Assembly (NCBI RefSeq): GCF_041075285.1
Contig: NZ_CP163512.1
Coordinates: forward strand, 3,224,001-3,288,000
Direction of reading: 5' to 3'
Source of the DNA: Providencia rettgeri
GTDB taxonomy: Bacteria > Pseudomonadota > Gammaproteobacteria > Enterobacterales > Enterobacteriaceae
DNA length: 64,000 nucleotides
Shown here: positions 52,156 to 62,366 of the stretch, one piece after another
How the letters are laid out: each line of letters begins with the position of its first letter
How positions within the stretch are numbered: position 1 is the stretch's first letter
Position numbers and translations under genes: made by a program
The notes under the pieces: model-generated
Seen by the model: the letters and a program-made list of their open reading frames with translations, nothing else
What the model was told of the DNA's origin: nothing
Databases searched by the model: none

Positions 52156-55100
52156 GTGCGTTTGATTATCAGTTTTGTACTTAGCTTGTTAATCGCTTTT
52201 TCTTCCGTTGCGGCGCCCACAGCATTGCAGGATGAAGCACAGATTAAGCAGGAGCTCAAACAACTTGAATCAAGTACTAACCCAAAAGATGCGGAAATAG
52301 CTCAAGCGTTACAAGGGGCGCTCAATTGGATGAGCGAAACCCGTGACTCCGATGCTAAAGCCAAGTCTTACCAAGAAGCTATTGATAATTTTCCCAAAAT
52401 TATCAAAGAAATACGCCAAAAATTACTTAATGAAAGTGATGAGCCAGCCCCGATCCCCGTAGGGATTAGTTTAGGTGAGCTTGAGCAACGTATTATCCAA
52501 CTTAGTAGTCAATTACTGGATCAAAGCCGTTTAACACAGCAAGAGCAAGATAAAGGTCGTGAAATCAGTGAGTCATTGAGTATTTTGCCCCAGCAATTGT
52601 CTGAAGCAAGACGTTTACTCACGGAAGCAAGCTCTCGCTTCCAGTCACTCAGCGCACCGGCTACGCCTTTAGCTGATGCCCAGTATACCTTAGCTCAAGC
52701 CGAAGTAAGTGCTCGCAAATCCACGGTCAATGAACTGGAAATGGCGCAGCTTTCCGCCAATAATCGCCAAGAAATTTCACGTCTGACGCTGGAGCTGTAT
52801 AAAAAACGTTACCAACGCATGGAGCTTGAGCTGCAAAACCTGCGTGATTTCCAAAATACTCAGCGCCAGCAAAAAGCGATTTTGGCGCTTGAACACACCG
52901 AAATGTTGGCAGCCCAAGGGGAGTTGACGCCTTTTTTAAAAGAAGAATTAGATATTAACCGCAAAATGTCTCAGGAGTTGACTCAGCAAGCTCAACGTAT
53001 GAGTGCGATTAATGCCAGCCAAACCGAGATTTCCACCAGCATTCGTGATGCACGCCAAGCGCTGACGACAATCCGTGAACAAGCGCAGTGGATCAGTAGC
53101 TCAAGCACTCTTGGGGAAGCGCTAAGAACACAATTATCACGCTTACCTGAGATCCCTAAAAGCCAGCAACTTGACCGCGAAATGGCGGATCTGCGTGTAC
53201 AACGCTTAAACTATGAAGACGCTCTTGATAGATTAGGCAAAATTAATACGGCGGAGCAAGAGGCGGAACACGCACTCAACCCTGCTCAAATCCAAGTGTA
53301 TCAGTCACTGATCAAAACGCGTCGGGAACTCCTGACTTCACTGATTTCTGGTCTTGATGCCGAAATGTTGGAGCTAACAAAGCTCAATGTCGCAACAGGG
53401 CAATTAACTGATGCCCTCAAAGAAGTGAAAGATGCCTCAAACCGCTATCTGTTCTGGGTGGCTGATGTGCCCCCTATTAGTATTAATTACCCTGTTTCAC
53501 TGGTTACTGATATTACACAGTTGCTCTCACTGGATACGCTCTCCCAAGTCGCAGGCGCATTGAAAGTGATGCTCACCACCCAAGACACCTTTTTGTATCT
53601 CTTGGGTTCCATCGTCTTAGTGATCTTCAGTGTGAGTACTCGTAAGCACTACCAAGCCTTCCTTGATCGCTCCAGCTTGCGTATTGGTAAAGTCACGCAA
53701 GACCGTTTCTATTTGACCATTCGGACAATTTTCTGGTCAATTATCGTCGCCCTACCATTACCGATGATGTGGTCAGCAATTGGCTATGGGTTGCAAAGTG
53801 CATGGCAATATCCTATGGCGGCGGCAATTGGCTATGGCGTCAGCGCTACCACACCACTGCTGTGGCTATTTATGATCAGTGAAACGTTCTCTCGCCCAAC
53901 AGGCTTATTTATTGCCCATTTTGGCTGGGATAAAGACGCTGTAAAACGGGCGATGCGTTATTACCGTATGGCGATATTTGTTATCGTCCCATTGGTGATG
54001 GCAATTATTACCTTCGAACACTACAGTGACCGTGAGTTTGCTGCTAGCGTAGGGCGTTTATGCTTTATTTTCCTCTGTGTGGCTTTAAGCTTAATCACCA
54101 ACAATTTGCGCCGTTCTCAAATCCCTCTCTATCTGGATAGACACAGTTCGGGGGATAATGTTGTCAATAAAGGCCTATGGTGGATGATATTGCTTGCCCC
54201 AATTGTCGCCGCGTTTTTCTCAATTTTGGGCTATTTTTCTACCTCCCAAGCGCTGCTAGCTCGTTTAGAAACATCCGTCGCGATTTGGTTTGTGATTTTA
54301 ATTGTCTATCACACCATTCGCCGTTGGATGTCAATGCAACGGCGTAAACTGGCATTTGAACGAGCAAAACAGCGCCGGGCTGAAATACTCGCACAACGTG
54401 CAAAAGGTGAAGACGATAACTCGCACGCGAGTGGCAGTAATGAAGGAAATATTGATATTGAAGAACAGGTTATCGACCTCGACACCATCAGTACCCAGTC
54501 TGTTGGCTTAGTTCGCTCGATTTTGACCATGATAGCCTTGGTTTCCCTAATTTGGCTATGGTCTGAATTACATACTGCGTTTTCTTTCTTGGAAAACATT
54601 CGGTTATGGGACGTGACGTCTACTGTCAATGGCGTAGATACCGTACAGCCTATTACGATGGGCTCCATTTTTATCGCTATCCTAACCATTATTATCACTG
54701 CACAGTTGGTTCGAAACCTGCCTGCACTCCTTGAATTAGCCGTATTGCAGCATTTGGATTTAACACCTGGCACAGGTTACGCCATCAGTACACTGACGAA
54801 ATACACCATTACAATCATTGGTACCATTGTTGGCTTCTCCATGCTGGGTATTGAGTGGTCGAAACTGCAATGGTTAGTCGCTGCAATGGGGGTCGGGCTT
54901 GGCTTCGGTTTACAAGAGATCTTCGCCAATATTATTTCTGGTTTGATGATCTTGTTTGAAAAACCCATCCGTATCGGCGATACGGTGACGATCCGCAATT
55001 TAACGGGGAGCATCACCAAGATCAACACCCGAGCCACGACCTTAACAGACTGGGACAGAAAAGAAATTATTGTGCCAAATAAGGCTTTTATTACTGAACA

Positions 55101-55500
55101 GTTTATTAACTGGTCACTTTCTGACACCATCACTCGTATCGTAATGACGATCCCTGCGCCATCTGATGCGAACAGTGAGCTTGTCACCAATACCATTTTA
55201 CGTGCGGCAAAACGCTCTACGATGATCTTAGACAACCCGGCACCTGAAGTTTATCTGGTTGATTTGCAACAAGGTATCCAAATATTTGAATTGCGGGTGT
55301 ATGCCGCAGAAATGGGTCATCGCTTGCCGGCCCGCCATGAAATACACCAAAATATTTTAGCGTCCTTTGCAGAACAAGGCATTACTCTGCCATTCCCACC
55401 ATTCCAAGCAAGGGTGGATGTACGCGATAACTCACTGCAAAGTGCAACCAACAACCTTTCTTCTGCACGTAACCCTCCACGTAAGTCTGGCGAGCTGTAG
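52156..55500 (+). CDS. mscM: Mechanosensitive channel MscM (YjeP)
   Basis: MscM is a large MscS-family channel of mini-conductance. The GTG at 52156 has AAGGAG 9 nt upstream and gives 1114 residues (E. coli 1107). An earlier ATG would run through the end of psd. A signal peptide (LIISFVLSLLIAFSSVAA) is followed by a long coiled-coil periplasmic domain to about residue 470, about eleven transmembrane segments, and the MscS pore and beta domain (WLVAAMGVGLGFGLQEIFAN, EKPIRIGDTVTI, WDRKEIIVPN). Confidence 0.95.
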   Translation: MRLIISFVLSLLIAFSSVAAPTALQDEAQIKQELKQLESSTNPKDAEIAQALQGALNWMSETRDSDAKAKSYQEAIDNFPKIIKEIRQKLLNESDEPAPIPVGISLGELEQRIIQLSSQLLDQSRLTQQEQDKGREISESLSILPQQLSEARRLLTEASSRFQSLSAPATPLADAQYTLAQAEVSARKSTVNELEMAQLSANNRQEISRLTLELYKKRYQRMELELQNLRDFQNTQRQQKAILALEHTEMLAAQGELTPFLKEELDINRKMSQELTQQAQRMSAINASQTEISTSIRDARQALTTIREQAQWISSSSTLGEALRTQLSRLPEIPKSQQLDREMADLRVQRLNYEDALDRLGKINTAEQEAEHALNPAQIQVYQSLIKTRRELLTSLISGLDAEMLELTKLNVATGQLTDALKEVKDASNRYLFWVADVPPISINYPVSLVTDITQLLSLDTLSQVAGALKVMLTTQDTFLYLLGSIVLVIFSVSTRKHYQAFLDRSSLRIGKVTQDRFYLTIRTIFWSIIVALPLPMMWSAIGYGLQSAWQYPMAAAIGYGVSATTPLLWLFMISETFSRPTGLFIAHFGWDKDAVKRAMRYYRMAIFVIVPLVMAIITFEHYSDREFAASVGRLCFIFLCVALSLITNNLRRSQIPLYLDRHSSGDNVVNKGLWWMILLAPIVAAFFSILGYFSTSQALLARLETSVAIWFVILIVYHTIRRWMSMQRRKLAFERAKQRRAEILAQRAKGEDDNSHASGSNEGNIDIEEQVIDLDTISTQSVGLVRSILTMIALVSLIWLWSELHTAFSFLENIRLWDVTSTVNGVDTVQPITMGSIFIAILTIIITAQLVRNLPALLELAVLQHLDLTPGTGYAISTLTKYTITIIGTIVGFSMLGIEWSKLQWLVAAMGVGLGFGLQEIFANIISGLMILFEKPIRIGDTVTIRNLTGSITKINTRATTLTDWDRKEIIVPNKAFITEQFINWSLSDTITRIVMTIPAPSDANSELVTNTILRAAKRSTMILDNPAPEVYLVDLQQGIQIFELRVYAAEMGHRLPARHEIHQNILASFAEQGITLPFPPFQARVDVRDNSLQSATNNLSSARNPPRKSGEL

Positions 55501-55508
55501 GTCATATT

Positions 55509-55838
55509 ATGGGGCAAGGTTTTAATGATAAAGACGAAAGCCTTATATTAAGGATCACCCAACTCGAACGAGTTGGGTCGATTTTGTTCTTTTTAATTCC
55601 ATTAATTATCTTATTAATTGTTGGGAAAGCATTTGCCTTCAATATACTCTATCTGTGGCAAATTTATTGTCTGGTTTATATTGGTGTATTTAGAGTGATT
55701 GTCGCTAAACTTTCATCAAAATCATTACAATTAGAGATCAGGCGTGGATGGGGATATAACCGCTTTTATCGGTTGAGCTGGTGCTACCTTGTACTGTCCA
55801 TTATCATAATGGCGGGAGCTCAGTTTCTCTCCCGCTAA
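55509..55838 (+). CDS. Small membrane protein of unknown function downstream of mscM
   Basis: This 109-residue protein has about three hydrophobic segments (FFLIPLIILLIVGKAFAF, QIYCLVYIGVFRVIV, YLVLSIIIMAGAQFL). I recognise no domain. It starts 8 bp after the mscM stop and is likely cotranscribed. The Shine-Dalgarno sequence (TAGGT) is weak. A GCGGGAG/CTCCCGC hairpin overlaps its stop codon and faces the convergent Sel1 gene, where it may serve as a shared terminator. Confidence 0.65.
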   Translation: MGQGFNDKDESLILRITQLERVGSILFFLIPLIILLIVGKAFAFNILYLWQIYCLVYIGVFRVIVAKLSSKSLQLEIRRGWGYNRFYRLSWCYLVLSIIIMAGAQFLSR

Positions 55839-55848
55839 TCAGTGAACA

Positions 55849-56652
55849 TTAATTCGCCTTATACCCATAAGACTTAATATAACCTTCCGCCAGCTTTTGT
55901 GCTTGCGCCAGTTCCGTTGAACTTAATTGAGCTGCAATTTTCTCTTGTAGGCGATGGCTTTCAGCATTACCACTGTACACAGCCGTTGATAGCCATGCAT
56001 AGGCTTGTGGTAAGTTTTTCTTCACACCCCGCCCTTCAGAATACATTACACCAAGGCGATCTTGGGATTTAGCATCTTGTTGTTTAGCCGCTTTACGGAA
56101 CCAAAAAACGGCCTTTTCATCATCCAAATCAACACCACTGCCGATTGAATACATTTGACCAATATGAAATTGCGCAATCACGTTGCCGCCTTGCGCCGCT
56201 TTTCTATACCAAAAAGCGGCTTTTTCTACATTCTGAGGAACACCAAGCCCCTGCGCGTACATCATTGCCATATTGGTTTCAGCGCGGGTATCGCCATTGT
56301 CGGCTGCTTTTTCATACCACAGCATAGCCTTGTCATAGTCGCGGCGAACCCCAAACCCATTGACAAACATGGTTCCTAAACGAAACTGAGCATCAGAGTT
56401 ACCTTGATTACCTGCCTTAATAAACCATTCCGCCGCAATTTTTGAATCTTGGGATACACCTTGGCCTTTAAAATAGCGCTCACCCAGTTGAAATTGAGCA
56501 TTTGGGTCACCTTTTTGCGCTAACTGTGTTATTTGTTCAAGGGTAGGCTGCTGTGTTGATGATGCGGTGGTCGGCGTAACAACCGGTTTAGCGGTTAAAA
56601 TAGAACTAAAACAAACAGAACCTAACAACAGTGCTAACGCAATTTTTTTCAT
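55849..56652 (-). CDS. Periplasmic Sel1-like repeat protein
   Basis: The 267-residue precursor has a signal peptide (KKIALALLLGSVCFSSILT) followed by about five to six Sel1-like repeats of 36 residues, for example AQFQLGERYFKGQGVSQDSK and AQFHIGQMYSIGSGVDLDDE. Such solenoids mediate protein-protein contacts. The partner is unknown. It is a single-gene unit, convergent with the mscM-linked gene. Confidence 0.85.
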   Translation of the reverse strand: MKKIALALLLGSVCFSSILTAKPVVTPTTASSTQQPTLEQITQLAQKGDPNAQFQLGERYFKGQGVSQDSKIAAEWFIKAGNQGNSDAQFRLGTMFVNGFGVRRDYDKAMLWYEKAADNGDTRAETNMAMMYAQGLGVPQNVEKAAFWYRKAAQGGNVIAQFHIGQMYSIGSGVDLDDEKAVFWFRKAAKQQDAKSQDRLGVMYSEGRGVKKNLPQAYAWLSTAVYSGNAESHRLQEKIAAQLSSTELAQAQKLAEGYIKSYGYKAN

Positions 56653-56843
56653 CCTAAGGAACCCTCAACAGTGCAATCTGCTAACTGTGAATACAGCGCT
56701 ATCCATTAATATCGACCCAAATACTTATCACCCTAGTTTAAATTCAGTTTTGTCAGGAAAAAATAGGAAAAGTGACCTAATTTCCATAAAAAGCACATTT
56801 CGTTGCATTACACGTTAGTCACCCACATTTACGAGCCTGAGAT

Positions 56844-56876
56844 AAAAAAGCCAGACAAACATTGGGTTTATCTAGC
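56844..56876 (-). terminator. Terminator of the recQ-pldB-yigL unit
   Basis: On the minus strand an 11-bp stem (GCTAGATAAAC with GTTTGTCTGGC, two G-T pairs) with a 5-nt loop is followed by TTTTTT. Confidence 0.85.
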
Positions 56877-56900
56877 TTATTTATTTTATAAAAACGATTG

Positions 56901-57710
56901 TTACTGATTGAGGTATCGATGCCTTAAATAACGAGCAACAGCGTCATCTGCATTTGAACCAATGACCTCCATTTGAGGTAAAGCATCTTTGAGCAACTGG
57001 TGAGCATTTTGCATAATGCAACCTTTTCCAGCCACGGTCAGCATCTCTTTGTCATTCATACCATCGCCAAAAGCAATACTGTCATTAGCCATAAAACCAT
57101 GTAGCGCGGCAACTTGTTTAAGGGCTTCTCCCTTAGAAACAGATCCCGCCATCACTTCCAAACAGCTACGTAAGGAAAAAGTGACATTAACGCGATCTTG
57201 CCAACGGTTTTGAATACGTTGCTGTAAATCCACCAGCAGGTCGTGATCTTCGCTAGTGAAATAGACTTTGCAAACTTCAGATGTAGGAAAATCATGGCGA
57301 TCGAATAATTGATAATTAAACACCGACTCTTTGAAGAACTCTTTTTGCTCTGGGCTTTCACGGTTAATAAACCAGTCATCGCCATGATAATAGTTGGTAA
57401 TCAGCTCCGGATTATCAAACTCCATCAAGCAAAGTTCATGGGCAATCTCAGCATCCACATTATGCTCAAAAATTAAATCCCCTTGCGTGTTATGGATCCT
57501 AGCCCCATTAGAGGTGATCATATAGGCGTCAATGCCTAACCCATCACGGATTTGTGCAACATCCACATGATGGCGACCCGTAGCAAACACAAAACGGACA
57601 TCCTGTGTTGCAACGAGCTGTTTCAATGTGTCTTTAGTATAAGACGTTAAATCATGGTTGGGCGATAACAGTGTCCCATCCAAATCGGAAGCCACTAACG
57701 GATATTTCAT
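56901..57710 (-). CDS. yigL: HAD-family sugar/pyridoxal phosphatase YigL
   Basis: YigL is a Cof-type HAD phosphatase; the E. coli enzyme dephosphorylates pyridoxal phosphate and sugar phosphates. The 269-residue protein has the nucleophile motif ASDLDGTLLSP, FATGRHHVDV, and the metal motif FGDGMNDKEML. Start at 57710 (ATG). It lies 13 bp downstream of pldB and matches the E. coli order pldB-yigL. Confidence 0.95.
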   Translation of the reverse strand: MKYPLVASDLDGTLLSPNHDLTSYTKDTLKQLVATQDVRFVFATGRHHVDVAQIRDGLGIDAYMITSNGARIHNTQGDLIFEHNVDAEIAHELCLMEFDNPELITNYYHGDDWFINRESPEQKEFFKESVFNYQLFDRHDFPTSEVCKVYFTSEDHDLLVDLQQRIQNRWQDRVNVTFSLRSCLEVMAGSVSKGEALKQVAALHGFMANDSIAFGDGMNDKEMLTVAGKGCIMQNAHQLLKDALPQMEVIGSNADDAVARYLRHRYLNQ

Positions 57711-57723
57711 ATTCAAACCCTAA

Positions 57724-58719
57724 CTAATACTGGTCAAAAAAATCACAGATAGCATTGAGCGCCATCGCTCTTAACGCATCCACTTCAAATAGGATTTCAT
57801 GGTGAGCCCCTTCAATAATGAGGGGTAATTTTTCTTCTCGTCCTATTTGCGCTTTTTGCCGACTTTGACAAAAAGCTTGTAGCTCTTTATTGCTGACCAC
57901 TTTTTCTTCACTTGCTTCTAACACCATCAGTGGTACATCAATTTCTCCCGCTTTCGCGATTAGCTCATCACCAATCGCAAAACTTTCGCGTAACCAGTGG
58001 TATGTTGGACCACCAAGTCGCAATTCTGGATAGTCCGCATAGTAACGTAAGTAGCGTCGATAACGCTCTGAACTATGGGTTAATACATTAATTAGATATG
58101 GTAAGGGTTGCCATTTACCCGTTGATGCGGCGTAATCATTACGCACACTTTGGCGTGATTCTGCTCTATCGACGATAAAACTGGCCAACCAACGTGGCAT
58201 TGGCAAATTAATACCAATCATTGGCGCGCACAGCGCTGCTGCATCAAACGTCACACTATCCCGTAACAGATAACCCGCTAAAATCGCACTCCCCATTGAG
58301 TGGGCTAATGCATAACACTTCGGATAGTGGCGATACTTCACTTCTAATTCAATAAACTTTTCAAAATCATCAATATAATCAGTAAATTTTTCGACATGAC
58401 CTTTTTGAGGATCCGCTAACATACGCCCCGATCGCCCTTGCCCACGGTGATCAAGAATAAAAACATCATAGCCTAAATGATAAAAATCATACGCCACTTC
58501 AGGATATTTAACGTAGCTTTCACTACGACCTGGTGAAATGACAATGGCTTTATGATGCTTTGGATGAATAAAGCGAACATAGTGGATTGGGATCTCATCA
58601 ACCCCTTGAAAGCGGAGTTCTTCTCGGCACTGCCAAAAGTCTAAAAGCGGGCCATTGGCAAAAGCTGAAAATTGTGTTTCTCGTGTTAACCAGCGCTTTT
58701 TTAGGCTTTCAGGCGTCAT
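57724..58719 (-). CDS. pldB: Lysophospholipase L2
   Basis: PldB is an alpha/beta-hydrolase that deacylates lysophospholipids at the inner membrane. The 331-residue protein has the oxyanion and nucleophile elbow ALAHSMGSAILAGY, the upstream DHRGQGRSGR, and the catalytic His in EGAHHEILFE. E. coli PldB has 340 residues. recQ ends 19 bp upstream of its start. In E. coli rhtC and rhtB lie between recQ and pldB; they are missing here. Confidence 0.95.
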   Translation of the reverse strand: MTPESLKKRWLTRETQFSAFANGPLLDFWQCREELRFQGVDEIPIHYVRFIHPKHHKAIVISPGRSESYVKYPEVAYDFYHLGYDVFILDHRGQGRSGRMLADPQKGHVEKFTDYIDDFEKFIELEVKYRHYPKCYALAHSMGSAILAGYLLRDSVTFDAAALCAPMIGINLPMPRWLASFIVDRAESRQSVRNDYAASTGKWQPLPYLINVLTHSSERYRRYLRYYADYPELRLGGPTYHWLRESFAIGDELIAKAGEIDVPLMVLEASEEKVVSNKELQAFCQSRQKAQIGREEKLPLIIEGAHHEILFEVDALRAMALNAICDFFDQY

Positions 58720-58738
58720 CCTACTGTTCCTTATTTAT

Positions 58739-60565
58739 TCATTCATAACCTTCAAGGTGGTCTCGGATGAGAGTCATAAACGACTCGCCAAAACGCTCAA
58801 GTTTTCGTTCACCTACACCGTTAATTAACAGCAATTCTGCGGGAGTCGTCGGAACATGTTCTGCCATTTCAATTAACGTAGCATCATTGAACACCACAAA
58901 TGGCGGGATATTGTCCTCATCCGCTATCGACTTACGTAATTTGCGTAACTTAGCAAACAGTTTCTTATCATAATTGCCATGGTAAACTTTATTTTGTTGA
59001 TTACGGCTTTTTGTCACTAAAACACGCGGCACCGCCAACTGTAACGCCGATTCACCACGTAAAATGGGCCTTGCTGCCTCAGTTAATTGCAGCGCCGAAA
59101 AGTGAGTAATATTTTGGGTGATCATTCCCAAATGGATCAACTGGCGGATCACACTGACCCAGTGCTCATTACTTTGATCTTTTCCAATACCGTAAACGGG
59201 TAATTTATCATGACCTAAATCACGGATACGTTGGTTATTTGCACCGCGTAATATTTCGACAATATAGCCGATACCAAAGCGCTGACCAACACGATAGATA
59301 CAAGAAAGCGCTTTTTGCGCATCAATTAACCCATTGTATTGTTTCGGTGGATCTAAGCAAATGTCGCAGTTACCACAAGGTTGTTGTCGGTTTTCACCAA
59401 AATAATTGAGTAGCACCAAACGACGGCAAGTTTGTGCCTCAGCAAATGCAGCAATGGCATTAAGTTTGTGACGTTCAATATCCTGTTGCATACCTGCGGG
59501 CTTTTCTTCAAGACAACGACGCAACCACGCCATGTCCGCAGGATCATAAAATAAAACCGCTTCGGCTTCGACGCCATCACGCCCTGCGCGCCCTGTTTCT
59601 TGGTAATAGGCTTCAATATTACGCGGGATATCAAAGTGCGCCACAAAACGGACGTTGGATTTGTTGATCCCCATACCAAATGCAACCGTCGCGACCACAA
59701 TTTGTAAGTTATCTTTCAAAAAGGCGTCTTGCACCCACTCACGCTGTTGGCTATCTAGCCCTGCATGATAAGCTGCAACACTCAACCCCCGTTTTTGTAA
59801 ACGTTCCGCGGTTTCTTCCACTTTGCTGCGGCTATTACAGTAAACGATTCCTGCTTTGCCTTTTTGACCTTTAATAAAAAACCAAAGCTGATCCAATGGC
59901 TTATATTTTTCGACTAAGGTGTAACGAATATTTGGTCTATCAAAACTGCTAATATGCACCAGTGGGTCATGGAGTTCCAATAAACGAATAATATCCGCTC
60001 GTGTTGTTTCATCTGCGGTTGCTGTCAGCGCCATGACAGGCACATTCGGCAATGCTTGGCGTAATTGCCCTAATGCACGGTATTCAGGTCGAAAATCATG
60101 CCCCCATTGAGAAATACAATGCGCTTCATCCACGGCTAATAATGTGATATCCCAACTTGAAAGTTGATTCAGAAAATAATCGGTTAATAGCCTTTCAGGG
60201 GCAACATACAGCAATTTAATCTCACCATTGCTGCATAGCTCCATGATTTGACGCTGCTCTAGCGGTGTTTGGGATGAATTTAAACATGCTGCGTTCACGC
60301 CATGTAAACGTAATTGGTCGACTTGATCTTTCATCAAAGAAATAAGCGGCGAAACCACCAGCGTCACACCTTGCTTTACCAATGCAGGGACTTGGTAACA
60401 CAAGGATTTTCCACCACCAGTTGGCATTAATACTAAACAATCTCGGTTATCTAAAATAGCACCGATAACTGCATCTTGGCCGGGACGGAATGACTGATAA
60501 CCAAACGTACTATTAAGCACATTTTCAGCCAGTGAAAGTTGGTTAATGACACAAGCAGTGGACAC
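58739..60565 (-). CDS. recQ: ATP-dependent DNA helicase RecQ
   Basis: RecQ is a 3'-to-5' helicase of the RecF pathway. The GTG at 60565 with GAGGAAG upstream gives 608 residues (E. coli 609). A TTG four codons earlier lies in the Shine-Dalgarno sequence. The domains are the helicase core with [15 protein letters not shown], the DEAH box in [18 protein letters not shown] and [10 protein letters not shown], the zinc-binding CGNCDIC region, the winged helix, and the C-terminal HRDC domain ([16 protein letters not shown]). Confidence 0.97.
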   Translation of the reverse strand: MSTACVINQLSLAENVLNSTFGYQSFRPGQDAVIGAILDNRDCLVLMPTGGGKSLCYQVPALVKQGVTLVVSPLISLMKDQVDQLRLHGVNAACLNSSQTPLEQRQIMELCSNGEIKLLYVAPERLLTDYFLNQLSSWDITLLAVDEAHCISQWGHDFRPEYRALGQLRQALPNVPVMALTATADETTRADIIRLLELHDPLVHISSFDRPNIRYTLVEKYKPLDQLWFFIKGQKGKAGIVYCNSRSKVEETAERLQKRGLSVAAYHAGLDSQQREWVQDAFLKDNLQIVVATVAFGMGINKSNVRFVAHFDIPRNIEAYYQETGRAGRDGVEAEAVLFYDPADMAWLRRCLEEKPAGMQQDIERHKLNAIAAFAEAQTCRRLVLLNYFGENRQQPCGNCDICLDPPKQYNGLIDAQKALSCIYRVGQRFGIGYIVEILRGANNQRIRDLGHDKLPVYGIGKDQSNEHWVSVIRQLIHLGMITQNITHFSALQLTEAARPILRGESALQLAVPRVLVTKSRNQQNKVYHGNYDKKLFAKLRKLRKSIADEDNIPPFVVFNDATLIEMAEHVPTTPAELLLINGVGERKLERFGESFMTLIRDHLEGYE

Positions 60566-60676
60566 AAACTTCCTCAATTTCTAAAACAAGTCGCTGCCCA
60601 TTTGAGCAGCGAAATTGTTGGTTTATGACACGGTAATTTAGCCTTGCCAGATAATGTTGACCATGCGGGCTGTAAA

Positions 60677-61570
60677 CTACATCATATCGTTTAGCATAAC
60701 ACCAATACCAAAACGTGTTTGGCGATAATTGTAGTCTATCATTGACTCACCATAACCGCTAAACAACTGGGTATAAAATCGCACATGTTTGCTAATTGGG
60801 TAGCTCCAACCTAATTCTGCGCCACCATATCCTGTGTTCCAATTATAACGCCCGGTCGTGGTAAAGACGCTATCTCCCATTGTATAGCCGACTTTTACGC
60901 GGTAATACCCCATATATTTTGTGATATCCGAGTTATCATCACTACCTTCGCTTTCATGTATGCGATACCACGGTTTAAGATCAACTTGCCAATTACCATT
61001 TTGTGCCATCGCCCGTGCATAAATGCGGTTCCAACTGCGTGATGTTGGGTCAGAGCGACCGTTTGACTCATGGTTAAAACCCGTTTCAAACTCACGTAAT
61101 GTCCAGCCTGCAAACTGATAATCCGTCAACCAGCCGACAAACACTTGAGGTTCATAATTGGTTTCACGAAAAGGTGAAGATTCTTTTTTATTACTCAACT
61201 GCCACCAAGATCGCTGGGTATATGAAACCGCTAAAATAGAGTCATCCCCTGCGATCCCTGCCCAAAGCGGAAACGCCAAGCTTAATTGAAATTTTACTTC
61301 ATCCTTTAACGCATCATCTCCCCAGTTATAACTGGAAATGGCGTTTTTATTCATTGAGGATGTATAGGTATAAATTATGTAATTTGATTCATACGGATAC
61401 AAAACAAATGGATTATCATAATTTTGCAATAAGCCAGAAATGATGCTACCACGAATTGGCGTATTATCCGTTATATTCTGATCGGCTTGAATATCTGTAT
61501 TTTCAGCAGCAAACAGTGATGCTGACCAAAAACAGAGCACTGCACTTATCAATATCGGTAAAGCGCGCAT
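60677..61570 (-). CDS. pldA: Outer-membrane phospholipase A
   Basis: PldA is a calcium-dependent, dimeric 12-strand barrel enzyme that removes phospholipids from the outer leaflet. The 297-residue precursor has a signal peptide (ILISAVLCFWSASLFA-A). The catalytic His-Ser pair lies in GFNHESNGRSD, and the Asn in SRSWNRIY. E. coli PldA has 289 residues. It is divergent from yigI, as in E. coli. Confidence 0.96.
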   Translation of the reverse strand: MRALPILISAVLCFWSASLFAAENTDIQADQNITDNTPIRGSIISGLLQNYDNPFVLYPYESNYIIYTYTSSMNKNAISSYNWGDDALKDEVKFQLSLAFPLWAGIAGDDSILAVSYTQRSWWQLSNKKESSPFRETNYEPQVFVGWLTDYQFAGWTLREFETGFNHESNGRSDPTSRSWNRIYARAMAQNGNWQVDLKPWYRIHESEGSDDNSDITKYMGYYRVKVGYTMGDSVFTTTGRYNWNTGYGGAELGWSYPISKHVRFYTQLFSGYGESMIDYNYRQTRFGIGVMLNDMM

Positions 61571-61726
61571 TAGCTATTCCTATTTTCATTATCATAAAAA
61601 TAAAGTTTGTCCTATTTTACACACAAAAACGCGCAGCTGTTGAAAGATTATTCATACGTTTGTTAGAGACATATTTAATACATAATGTTAACGTCTTGTT
61701 TACCTATTTTTTAAGGGATGAAGCCG

Positions 61727-62197
61727 ATGAATGACCGCACTTATACGTTAGAAGAAGCCAGTGAGTTAATGAGCCACGCATTTATCTATAAAATGCCGTT
61801 TAATCAACTACTCGGAATTAAGTTGGCACATCTTAATGACGATTTTGTCCAGCTTACCATTGAAAACCGCCAAGCGTTAATCGGTAATTTCACGCAAAAT
61901 ATCCTACATGGTGGCGTGATTGCCTCTATTTTAGATGTCGCAGGTGGTATGGTATGCATTAATCGTATTTTACAACGAATAAACCCGCTCACTCATTCTG
62001 AAATTGTCGATAAAATGTCCCGAATGGGTACCATTGATTTACGAGTCGATTATTTGCGCCCTGGCCGTGGGCAGATATTTACAGCGAGTGCCAGCTTACT
62101 GCGAGATGGTAATAAAATCGCAGTCACGCGTTGTGAATTACATAATGAAAATAATCAACATATTGCAACGGCAACAGCGACTTATCTTGTAGGATAA
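61727..62197 (+). CDS. yigI: Thioesterase-family protein YigI
   Basis: This PaaI/YigI-type hotdog-fold thioesterase has 156 residues from the ATG at 61727 (AAGGGA 8 nt upstream; an ATG at 61718 lies within that signal). The hotdog signature LHGGVIASILDVAGGMVC and the following MGTIDLRVDYLRPGRG match E. coli YigI (155 residues). E. coli YigI hydrolyses long-chain acyl-CoA. The substrate here is inferred. Confidence 0.93.
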   Translation: MNDRTYTLEEASELMSHAFIYKMPFNQLLGIKLAHLNDDFVQLTIENRQALIGNFTQNILHGGVIASILDVAGGMVCINRILQRINPLTHSEIVDKMSRMGTIDLRVDYLRPGRGQIFTASASLLRDGNKIAVTRCELHNENNQHIATATATYLVG

Positions 62198-62283
62198 ACC
62201 ATTCTTGTAAATAATTAGTTACCCAGTAAACTAATTACTTGTAAAAAAACATGAGCAATGTCACATTAGAAGCATCAAAAACC

Positions 62284-62313
62284 GAGCCGCGGAATCACTA
62301 TCATCTACGGCTC
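62284..62313 (+). terminator. Hairpin between yigI and rarD
   Basis: GAGCCG/CGGCTC arms with an 18-nt loop lie in the 169-bp gap. There is no T-run. It could be a weak terminator or part of the rarD leader. Confidence 0.4.
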
Positions 62314-62366
62314 GTTATCTCTGTATAAGTTTCTTTTTTGTCTTTAATTCAATTTCAGAGCCAACA

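Noticed and set aside
54309..54773. A 154-codon minus-strand frame
   Set aside because: Antisense to the membrane domain of mscM, with no supporting start or homology.
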